A DNA stretch of 64,000 nt from Mugil cephalus. Lineage: Eukaryota; Chordata; Actinopteri; Mugiliformes; Mugilidae. Position numbers and translations under genes: made by a program. Position 1 is the stretch's first letter. The number at the start of each line of letters is the position of its first letter. The stretch covers positions 16,888,197 through 16,952,196 of the forward strand of contig NC_061774.1 in the NCBI RefSeq assembly GCF_022458985.1, written 5' to 3'. The notes beneath the pieces were generated by a model. It did no database searches, was not told the origin of the DNA, and saw nothing but the letters and a program-made list of their open reading frames with translations. Of this stretch, positions 13,801-25,800 are shown one piece after another.

Positions 13801-16800
13801 GAGAGAGCTGCAGGAGAAGGGCTGATTTTCAAGATCTCTGCCTACCACGCCTTTAAGTATGAATGAGACAGAGTTCCAGTGCAAAAACACAGTCAAAATT
13901 AAATATTGAATGTGCGCTGAGAAAATGGTTTCCACTTGATAAATGTGAAATGAGCACTTTACGGTGTGTTGTAAAGCAAAGGTGGACGTAGACATTAACA
14001 TGTTTGTACGGATGTAATGATGCACTCAACTCAGGTTCAGATATGATTTTCGATACTGGGTTAACAATATGATTTTATCAAATTTATTTATTTATTTATT
14101 TTTATACCAGAGTGAGCTCGCGGATAAATTATGACTGAAAAAGACTCCTTAAATTATTTCTAAGACAAAGACCGAGGTAGGATACAACTAACAAAACACA
14201 AACTATGCAATGAGTGCATATTTAAAAAAAAACACATACCCGACAGTGACGTATGACACTGGATTACGCCCTCTGCTGTCTAAAAGAGGGCGTCGCAGTT
14301 CATTTATCGTTACACATTTTTTATCCACGTTTAACTGTCTCTCGATGCACCGTTACATCCCTACATATTTGAGGACAAAGTTTCCCCGATACTTTGAACA
14401 ACGGAGGATATCACAACGGTCAGTAATGAAGTATGGACAAGCTGTACTCAGTCTTTCCAACTACTACTCCTCAATATAATCCAATTCAGAAGGCCTCAAC
14501 TGCAACGCTACGCTTTCCACCACAGTAAAAAATGAGCCCTGAACCAAAGAGATATTTTGGTTTTCTAAGATTGTTTTGTTTCCCTTTTCCTCACCTCTCT
14601 CACAGTAGGGTTCGCCCTCCTCCATGTAAAAGGCTTGGTTCCTGATGGGAGTCTTGCAGGCAGCGCACTTGAAACACTGAACATGGTAGGTCATCTTCAG
14701 GGCGTGCATGATTTCCTGATAAAAGGAGGGGGAAAAAAAAAAAAAAAAAAAAAAACATTTCATCTTGAGAACTACGCCCATGTGTTGACAGAAGATGAAG
14801 ATGAATGACGCGGTGAACGGCTGCGGCCCATTACCCCCGTGATCTTCTTTTTACACTTGGCACAGTTGGGAGCGTATCGGTTGTCGTGGCACTTGGTACA
14901 GTAGACGGCCCCCCGCTCCTCGAAGAAGCCCCCCTCCTCCAGCACCACCTTGCACTGAGAACACGTGAACTCCTCCGGGTGCCAAGAGCGTCCCAGCGCC
15001 ACCAGGTACCGACCCCTGGAAACACACACACATTCACACAGATCAAAGGAATTACTGATTACTGAAATCTGAAAGATGCATCTTTGGCTCCCAACTGTGA
15101 AATGGGAACAAAACCCGTTTTTAGTCTTCAGGTGAGAAAAAAGTTCTTCTGTTTGGCTGTAATAGACACCAGAATAAGAACCGAGGTTCCTCCAGTGTCA
15201 TTGAAATGTCAGGAAGTCATTTGTCCCCGGCGATAACGGGACGTCTCCGAATCTTGTGTGAATTACGCTGACTGACTTAATTTGCTGCAGACAGGCAGTT
15301 TATGGTCGTGCATATTAACCGTCTTAAATTATGAGTCATTGAAAGGAGCAAACACTGGGAGTATTTTATCCCGGTAAAAGAAATCCATCAAACTGTCAGT
15401 GTAGATAGGGAGGAGGGTGAGTGGGGGAGAGGGGGGGGAGGGGGAGGGTGGTGCCGTCTCACCTGATGATTTTGTTGCAGGCGCCGCACACCGGAGTCCT
15501 CCCGCCGTCTTCGGGCGCCTGCTGTGCCGCCTGCAGGATGGAGCTACGGTTCTGCATCGGCGTGGGCTGGGCCGGCTGCTGGTGCTGGGTGACCACCGTG
15601 CTGGTCTTGTCCGGTCTGAAGCGGTCAGCGAAATTCGGATCGGTGACCCACGGCGGTCGGCTGGAAGGGCCGGAGCTGCGCGCCGCGGTCTTGGAGCCTG
15701 GGCCGGGAAACAGGAAACAGAAACATGGCAAATTTGTTTTGGAACAGCAGCGCAACGGGAAGATACGAACTCGGCTGCAAATGCGCAATTTCACATCTGA
15801 GATACAGCTTTGTGTAATATATATACACACTGCCTGCAGATGTTTGTTGTGACAAGTTTCATGTGTCACGTCGTCGCCGGCGATTCGCATGTATTGACAC
15901 TTAAGAGTAAGGAATCTATTAGCACAACCTCTACTGGAGGCTGCTGGGGTTCTCTTTACGCATCAGCAGGAGCAGAAACTCACCATCTGGTTTATCTGCT
16001 GCTTGGGCCTTGGCAGGTGAGGGAGTTGGCTCAAGGCTGTGGGGAGAAAATGACTAATTAGTAAAGGTACACACACACATACACAGAGAGAGAGAGAGAG
16101 AGATACACACACAATCTGTAACCATGGTTACTTCACAATGAACGTCATGTTTGAATATCAGCAGCCATGGCTGTCTGTGACTTGATTACCTTCTGCATGA
16201 ATGACTCCAAGCACCATCAGAATCAACAGGAGAGCATGGAGCTCTCATACAGCACACTATATATATTATATATATATAAATATATATTGTTTCAATCAGC
16301 TCGTAGTGTGAGATGAAAATCAGTCTCGTAATTCAAATAAATAACGCGGAACAACGAATCCAAACAACACGTCGTCTCTGCACCAAAATGGTTCGAGAGT
16401 TTCAACTTTTTCGAATGAGGGGAGAGAAAAAAAAAAAAAAAAAAAATACTTCTCGAACGTCTTCTCGGATTGATTGACATCACTCACCGGCGAAGTTAGA
16501 CAACGAGAAACTCATCAGACGCGTTACGCTGTCAGATTTGGATGCAGCAGTGTTTTGCTTCAAGCCTGCATGTGCAGAAGTGTTGAAATAAAGAGTTTTC
16601 TACATTTCAAAGTTCTCTTACCCGCAGCAAGCGTCACTATATTCAGAAAATCTTCAAACCATGACTGAGACAGAAAAACAACTTCTGAGCCAAGACAGTG
16701 AGCTCTGGAGACGTCTTTGCTTGAGCAAAAAAAAAAAAAAAATATAACAGCGCCTTAGGCATCCATCATGTTTACATCATCAACCGTGCCATCTATGATA

Positions 16801-19800
16801 CACTAATGAAAGATGATGAAATTGTTTCTCATTTGCAAAGGAAAAGAGAAGAATTTGTAATGAATTACCCTGCGATAGCCTCGTGCTATAGCGCTGCCTA
16901 AATCAGGTTAAGCCTGCATATCAATTATGCTCTGTATGTATCCAAGCAACTAAACACGAGAAGTTACAGAATGGGGAGAAGTTACAGACTTACAGCTGGG
17001 AGCCATCTCACAAGAAGAAGACTAAAACAGTCTGCTGTCTTCCCGAGCAGCGCACTCTGAATAATAAAAGACAATAAATTCCTTTGTAACAGCGAGAGGA
17101 TGGCTCGCAGGGCTGGTGACAGTGAAGAAGTTAAATCTTTTTAAATTGAGGAAGGTAAAAAACCCCCCTGCCAGGAGATATTTTACAAAGAAACTACAGC
17201 ATGGCGGAGTGAAAGGAGGGGAGAGAGGGCTGGGGATGAGAAGGATCTCTGGCAGGCGGGTCACACAGAGGACAAAGCCTGTTTGACACGCAGACCCCGG
17301 GTCAGCCGCCCTCCACTCCGCCCACCGGCCAAGGCCGCCTTCTGGCGCCCCACCTATCACCCGCTAACAAAACAGCCCTGCCTTTAGCTGCGGATGCACT
17401 ACACCACCGCCGCGCTGACCCACATGGCAACCAGCCAGCAGCGTCATCTTCTCCTAGAAATTTGCAAGGTTTCTTCGGCTGCACCGCGCCACGGTGGAGG
17501 TTGCAGGTGCAAATTGGAGCACATCATGTACAGCGGCTTATTCCCACCCGGAGCGACCTGGATCATGTTTTCTTGACATTTTCACCGCTTTCAACATCCT
17601 CCTCTGCTCAGTGAGAGGCTTGATGTGATGCAGGTGCACAATACCCACATCACAGACTGTGCACACAGGAGTTTCCTTTCTTTCTTTATTTTTCGTCTTT
17701 GACGCGGAACGTTTCCTTTCCCTTCGCCTGTTCACTCTTTGCACCTCTGATTTCCGATTCACCTCTGCTTTGTCTTTTTTTTTTTGGGTGTGTTTTTTTA
17801 GCTTCCACTCCTGTGGGATGCATCGACCTGAGCAATAAGGAAAGCAGAGGAGTGCGCTGGCGGCTCGGTATCCGGAAGAGGAAGGGAGTAGGTTTTGATT
17901 TCCCGCGGAGCAAAAAAAGCCACTGACATGTGTCACCCTCCGCCCAGTGAGGAGGTAAAGGTGATGCAGCTCGACAAGAACCTGAATGTGACAACCAAAA
18001 TGTCAAACGGTGATGGCACAAGCCAAGCAGGGTGGATGCGGAGGCAGAGGCTGCCTTTATACATACAATTCAGGTTCAGGTATTACAACATATAATTAGA
18101 AACTTGTGTTCTTGTTTCTCAACTTGGTCTTCAGTGAAAGTGGCATTTAACGCAACATTTAAATCATCTATTTCACATTCATTCTTCCCCACAAGTGGAA
18201 GTTTCTTTCCCGACTAAACGTGACATTAACCGCGCGATAAGGCTGGTGTCTGGATACAGTTCTGATTACAGAGCATGGTTTTTGTTCGGCGGCTTACGTA
18301 GATACACATTTGTCTTCCCTTCTGATATAATTTTTCCGATTTCACCAGCATCTTTTTTTTTTTTTTTGCTGAAATACAAATATGGTAATTTTGATCTTCT
18401 TGAAACACTCGGCTATTTTTATTTCAAGCCAGCGCAAAAGGACTAAAGGCTGCATATCCTCACTGTTCACCTCTGGACTATACGAACGTGCGTTACTTCA
18501 CGTGAGTTTGCCCATTTGTTGTTTTTATGCCCGAGTGCACAACAATTTTCTCGGGGGCAATAGAGGCAAACCTTGAACCCCTGATCTTGGAGAAGACACC
18601 CCATTAATTCAGACCTGCATAAATACTGAGGAAAGTCTACATAATCACTTTTGTTCAGGACACCGGGTGGAGCAAAGCAATTGTTGTGGCCAAGAAAGAA
18701 AGGAAGAAATAACAGATTGGATTTACAGAGATATATATCTTTTTAAGTTTGAATGCAGGGTGCAGGAGAAGAAAGGAAACACAGAAGAAAGGACAGAGGA
18801 ACGAGCGTGTCTTTTTTTTCAGATGTTTTATATTTTATATATTATCGATGACAGCAGAAAAAAAACAAAAGTACAGATTTATCTTTCTTTTCTTTCTTTA
18901 ATGGTTGGAGAAGCCTATTAGATGAGGGGATTGGAAACGAAGACTAAAAGGATGAAGAACTCAATAAATGTAAACAGGCAGAGAGAGACAGATCAAAGGA
19001 GGGTCTGACACTTCACAATCAAAGAAGAATAACGAACAGAAAGGCGCGTCCCACTGCTGAGAACCCCCCTTTCCATCTTCCCACCAGTTTACTCCAAGTA
19101 ACGCAGTGTGAAGTGGAAAACGGGGCTACAGACACAGCGGTCCACAGTGTCAACAAACGTCAAGTCAAAAAATTCAGAGGGAGATCTTACACTTAGGCTC
19201 AGTATGCAAGGTTCCACTTTGGGCTTTGTCATCTAGGCTATGTTTCTTCTATTTTTTGGTTTGCTTTTCTTTGTTTCCCCCAAAACTTCTTCGTCACCAC
19301 ATCTGTATCTGAAAGGGTGAAATTTGCGAACTGCCATCAGACAGTCGGCCATCTTCGTAGTCTTTGTCACATAGTCGTTGCGGTGTGGCTATCGCTAGCG
19401 GGCTCGGGCTGGGCTCTGCGTCCCAGGGCGTCAACGACGGCGTCGCTCAGGATTTGATATTGAGGGCGCGAGCAGACCTGTCGTGGTGCCAGTCCCTCAG
19501 ACGGGCATAGCGGGGGCTCTGAATCTCAGTGAGGAACTTTTCCCTGACCACAGGCAACACGGATATGAAACGAGAGACAGACAAGGAGGAAACAGATTGC
19601 AGAAGAGAGGATAAATGAAACAACTCGGGCAGAGAGCAGAGATAGGATTAAAGACCACAAATAAAAAAAGGTGGAAAAGTAGCAGGAAACAGAATAGAGG
19701 GTATGCATAGACGTCACTACCGCCTAGGGCCACGCCCCCCGAGTGGCAAAAACATGGTGAAATGTATCAGTAAATACAGCGAGACCGTGAAAAATGTGGA

Positions 19801-22800
19801 TTATCAGATCAAATTAAAGGAAACTGGACTCGACAATGATCCATACGAACTAGTGTGGTTTTGGAAAAGTGGATTAGTCTAAGTTTCAGTTTGTTTAAGT
19901 CAGTTTTAGGTCATTTTAGTTGTGATAAATTTAGCTAAACAGAAGATGCTAACGCTAAGAGCTAAGAATTAACGATCGCCATATAACACTGTAGCATCCG
20001 ACCGGAAGTTAAAAGGACAGCGAGGAGTGATCATAAATATTCAATTTATTGTTTTATTGTTATTTATAATTGGAAATGAAATAGTTATTGTCGGCCATAA
20101 ATATGTCAAAACAACCAACAACCTTGTGGATTATTAAAGTCTAACTTATTAACTTAAGGTACTACTTCATCAAAAAATACAGCATAAATTAATATTACGT
20201 CACATTAAATGTGAACCACAACACCAGGTTTCGGAGCCTAGATTCCAGTCGTTTTTTTCGTAATGCAGCGATCCATTTACTTCTCTTTTCTTTGGCAGAT
20301 AGATATCTGTAAAAATATATCTCTGACTACTTTTCAAATCTATTGGTACAGTCAGCAACAGTGCTTTCCCACTTTATAATTAATTTAACAATTTAGACGC
20401 TATTTAGGCCAGAACATTCAAACTAATGCGGATAATCTCCACGCTCAACTGTCACTTTTTGCCACTCGGTGGCCGTAACCACGGAGACGTCAGCTCGCTG
20501 TGACGTCACGTGCATCCCCTCTATGGACGAAATATTACAGAATAAGTTGCAAGGCAAATATTTAAGTAAGAATTATAGCCAGACAGTTATTTTATGCTTG
20601 AGAGAAAACTGAGAATTTTAACTTGGCTAACTGGTTGTTTCCAGTCTACAATATGAAGCTGAAGCACATGATGTTTTATTATTATTATTTTTTTTTTTTT
20701 TTGTGCAGGCGATTATGTGCTGAGCAGTCTCTTGGAAGACACAGTTTTTCCCAGGGATATAAATGCACCCGTAAAAAAAATATGGTCAGATTCAGACGGA
20801 TGCAGATTAGTGGATTTCACTGGGCAAGCTGCACCTTCCCTTCATGCTAAGCTAAGCAGCTGCAGGCTCCAGCTACATATTAATCACCAAGACACGAGAA
20901 CGCCATCAATCATCTCATCTGCGTGTCAGCAACGTGGCGGACGTGAAAAAATGTCAAACTAAATTATGCTACGGCGCAGATTCTTGCGCTGATGTACAGA
21001 TCACACCAAATGTAGAGGGCAAATGCATGTACACACATACAACCATGCCAGCGTTTAAAGCCACACAACGATAATAACTAATAGTTGGTTCTTTTTCAAA
21101 ATGGTTGCCAAACGGAAGCTTGCACAAACATAAATATTTGCGAGTGTTCACAATAGTGACATTCCGGTTTTTACCTGGCCCTCTTCATGTTTTCATCGTC
21201 TGGGTCCTGCACTGAGAGATCCAGGAAAGAGAGACATCAGATTGCCTCACTGACTAAGGAGGACACACACACACAACTACCGCTGGCTTTTGAAACAGCA
21301 GCCAGCAGATCGCACACCAAGACAAAATATGAAAGGTAATACTACTCATTATATTTAATGGAGCCGTTTCTCTCGATATCTGGCCCATTCATCACGCTGA
21401 AAAGATGCAGAGCTGTCACTGGAGACGGCCGTCACCTGACAGCTGAGGCACCCCCACCCCCCCACACACACAGCTAAAAAATGGACAAACCTTTTATCCA
21501 CATTTTCTGCCAATCTTTCTGCTGTCACGCTCACTGATATTCCCTACGATCACATCACATGAGATCAGTAACAGGACCCCCCCCCCCTGCCCAAACCGCC
21601 CCCCTCCTACAGCTTATCGTGACTACCAGGGGCCCACCCCAACCCATCAATCTCCCTCTCGTCTCTTGCCTGACTTAAGGCCCTGACTTACTGAAGTCGG
21701 TGCCTGTGAGCTGGGCCAGGATGCGGAAGGAGCGAGACTGGGTGGTGCCAGTGCGGGGCTGCCAGTCCTCAGTGTCTTGGATCAGCCTCTTCTTGCTGCG
21801 GTCGTTGGGGATAAAACAGGGCATGTTCTCCACCCTGAGGCCGTGCCTGCACACACACCCAGCAGCAGCACACGGCAAGGCGTGGTTAACACAATCCCAT
21901 CGAGGGACCCCATCGTCCCCCCACCCCACCCCAACCTAATCAGCTAATCAGGTGACCTTGAAAACAGAGGACATCCTGAACAGATCATGCAACGCTTAGT
22001 ATGCTTAGTATCAGTGTCACACAATAAGACAGCTAATGGATACCCATTACTGAGATTTCTCATGGGCATACTGTGGACTCTCATAAATGGACATTACCAT
22101 GTTAGAAATCGTATTAATCACCGTCATTAGAATCAGCAGGAGGAGATCTGGTTTCAATACCTGGCCTTGCTTGTGCAAAAAAAAAAAAAAAAAAAAAGAA
22201 CTAACTAGATCTTAAAGCTTTTACTTTTGATACACAACTCAAGAGGCCGCACACCGAGAAAGCTTTTCATTTCAAACACATCTTTTTCGGCACAGCTGCA
22301 GCATGCAATCACAAACGAGCAAGTAGAGCATAAAAGATGAATGGCCACTAATGAACTGCCATCTCTTGGCTGTAAACTCAATCGCTGCATCTTCCAGCAG
22401 CTATTCTCTCTTTTTTATAAATAACCCAGCCACGCCAACCTCCTAAGCACACAATGCAACCAGCATGCAGCAGTCCCCTTACTTGGACACTTGGTAGATA
22501 TCGTCATAGTAAGTAGCTTCACCCCTGTGTGAAAGACCAAAGACCGAATGAAGACTTACAAAATAGAGAAGATGGTGGATTTAAAAAAAACAAAGAAACA
22601 CGTCTATTATAGTTTTAGTGTTATGATTGTGTTTAAAAGATGGTAAATGGTTAAATTTAACTGAGAGCAAATAGTACAAGAAAATAGTAAGACAACGAAA
22701 GGACAAGGACGCCTACAAGAGGTTGCAAATCCCAAACGTAAACATAATTATATCTCTTTTGTAAAGATTTCTTTCTAATAACTAAAGTTCTTATTATGAG

Positions 22801-25800
22801 TGCATCATTACGAGCTCAAAATGGTCAGTAAAAATGGGGTCGCAACCAAACACTGCTCCGTTTTAAGAGGTTACATGAACAAAAAATATTGCTGCGAATG
22901 GAAAAAAAATAAAAATAAAAACAAATATATACTAACTTGTCAAGAGCTTCCATCTGTGGAGTTCAAAGAAAAGAGGAAAACAAAGTGAGAGAAAGAGGTC
23001 AGAGGTCAGCTTTAGGGAAGAGGAGAAAACATAACAACATGTTAAAATCCGACAAAGGTTGTTCACAACAGGAGAGGAAAAAAAAAAAATACGGCAAAAT
23101 GCAGAAAGCGTGCAAGAGGTGACGCGAGACATGCCGTTGTTGTCCGCAGGCTCTGTGAGAGGAAGGGCAGCATTGTTTGACAGTCAAATCATCTATTGTA
23201 ACCCTGACCCGGAATGACTCAGTAGACCGGCACAAAAAACCCCTTGTTGTTCTGCGCCTCTTGTCTCACACAAATGGTTTACAGAGTTATGTAAATGGCT
23301 GTAGTTCTTGCCAAAAAAAAGAAAAAAAAAGCCAAATAAATCTTGTGCTCCGACACCCCACAAATAATGATAAATGCCGCAGCGGTGATGTACTGTGACA
23401 CTGGGAGCTCTGTTCAAACGGCACAACACAAAAAATGGGTTTAAATACATCAACATTGGACAGTTTCACAGTAAACTGTACATGTGATCCATGCGCTCTC
23501 TGTTCAACAGTGTCTTCACCAAACTGGTCTGACAGTTTTGATTAGGCTCTACAGTTTGCAATGACAACAGAGGAATGTGTTTTCATTGTACACCGAGGAG
23601 GTTCAGGAAGCCTTTTCTAAAACACTCAAGCAAGGCTGATCAAGGGAAGCTGTGTGAGAGCCCAGACGAATTTATGAGCGAGGCGAACGTCTGCAACCGA
23701 CCACACCTCGCAAGTAGTTAAAGCGCCACGACAGAAATTACAGGAACCAGAGTGGCCTATTGTTTTTATGCCACACAGCCACTTTTAAGATAGGAAAAAC
23801 AAATCCTTGAATGTTTGTTAACCTCCTGAGACCTGGCGTCCTCATATGGGGACATTATGTTTTAAGTTTGTGGCAGCTTATTATGCTTCATTTAGACCTG
23901 TTGTCCTCATAAGGAGACACTTTTGTCTGCCATGTACTGGTAGTGAAGGGTCAATACGCTTTATTTATTTATGCTTATTAACTTTTCTAGTTTGATATGA
24001 CATGAAAATTTGACAAATTCGCAAGTACTCGTTTGAGGACATTGGGATTTTATTTAGTTTCCAATTCTGGCTTTGTATTAAAACATGGGTCTCCAACAGG
24101 GGGTGCATGAGCCCTAGGGGGTCTGTGGCGGTACTGCAGGGGAGGTCGCAAAATCTTTGGTTGATTAGACATTTTTTTATTTATATATATACATATTTTC
24201 TTAATCTCTCATCAGTTTTGGGGTCCTTGCCCTGAAAAATGTTATTTTTTTCTTTTCAAAAAGTACTTCCAGTTCAAAGTTAATGCTTATTAATCTTATC
24301 TTACAGAAGTCAAGATGCATTCCACACAAATCTCATGAGGTTTATAAAAAAATAAATAAATACAAAATCAGAAGTCAAATTGATCAATGAAGTTTTCAAG
24401 GACATAGTGAAACTCTTCCAACACTCGCAGATCAATTATTGAACTTGAGGGACCACACGTTCCTCCTTTCAACTTTCTGCCCATAAAACCTATTACATTC
24501 ATAAAAGATTAAAAGAACTCGGTTAAAAAAAAAAGAAAAAAAAGGGATAATAAGATGAGATCAAAATTTTCCATCATTTCTCGTCTGATGTCGTAAAGAA
24601 AAATCTGTGCGGTCCGAGGGCGTCTACAGTTCAGTAAATGTTTAGAGGAAGACAGAATTTATTTAAATATAAATTGTGGTTTTCCAGTGAGCTCACCATG
24701 GACTTCTTGAGCGCAAATTAAAAGATAATTAAATATAGTACTGAAGGCAAGCCTTTATAGTGATGTGGTGATCAGTCACTACAAAGCAAACAACCCTGCT
24801 TCTAATAGCATAGAAACACTACTTAGTCCAAAGTCCACAGGTATTTTTATGGACCTGAAAGTCTACCGTTCCTTTCCAGCGAACTACCGCCTGGAGATGA
24901 AAGACACAAGTAATTATTAGAGTCGGTCAATAACCCATCTGTCCAAATAGCAGATCGCTTCTAAAAGTTTGAATTGTTTTGCAAGGAAGAGATAGAGTCA
25001 GTGGTATTTCTCTTTCACACAGACACACACTCAAATCTGTGTGTCCATCATTCAAGAGGATATAACCTTCAGACTTACCTCGACTATATCACTCTCCTGC
25101 TTTAACCAAATCCTAACCTGATCCTGGACTTAAATCTTTTCTATCATGTGAATCATAGCGTTCACATTATGGAGACAGATTAAATCCCAACAACGTGAGG
25201 AACTCGAGTACAAACGTACACAAAGGATTAAATGGGGAAAAAAATGGGACCTATCTGTACTAAAATAAATCTACATCTACAGCCGACTATAAAACTCTTG
25301 ACTGCTTATTGGCACACCTGTCACTTAAAATAGTATCCCTGCCTTCTTTCACCTGGAACTTGAATTGTAACATGTCAGCTACGCATTCCCTGCTGTGCTA
25401 TCAAGTCCACAGTTTGTCATGACATAATCTATAAAGGCAGCTGGTGTGTTGCTGCGAGTGTGTTTAGCAACAGAATAAATCAAGACGAAAGGCTTCATAT
25501 GTTCGCAATTTCACGTCTTGAATTATTGGAAGTTATTCGGTTGATCTCCGAAGTGAGTCAGCATACATTAGCGAAATTTATGTTTTCCCCGCAATGTTTC
25601 TTAAAGCCGCTGACATCATTTTGGAAACATGCTGCACCAGTAAATGAACTTCTAAATCCTGAAAGACTTATTTTCTCTTTTTAGCTGTAAAACTGAGAAT
25701 AATGAGACATCAGAATCACCATTAAAACCACATTAGTCACATTGCGGTTTCAGAGGTCATAGTTTTTGTTTATCCACCTACCCATTCTGCGGCTGCTGTG

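Noticed and set aside
22937..22953. Possible 17-nt pdlim7 microexon (ATGGAAGCTCTTGACAA) with CACAG acceptor and GTTAGT donor.
   Set aside because: Inserting 17 nt between the neighbouring exons breaks the frame, whereas direct joining of 25782 to 22524 is in phase. Probably chance splice-like sites.
24872..24895. Possible 24-nt minus-strand exon with CTCCAG acceptor and GTAGAC donor.
   Set aside because: In the phase set by the upstream exon it gives an immediate stop (CGG TAG).
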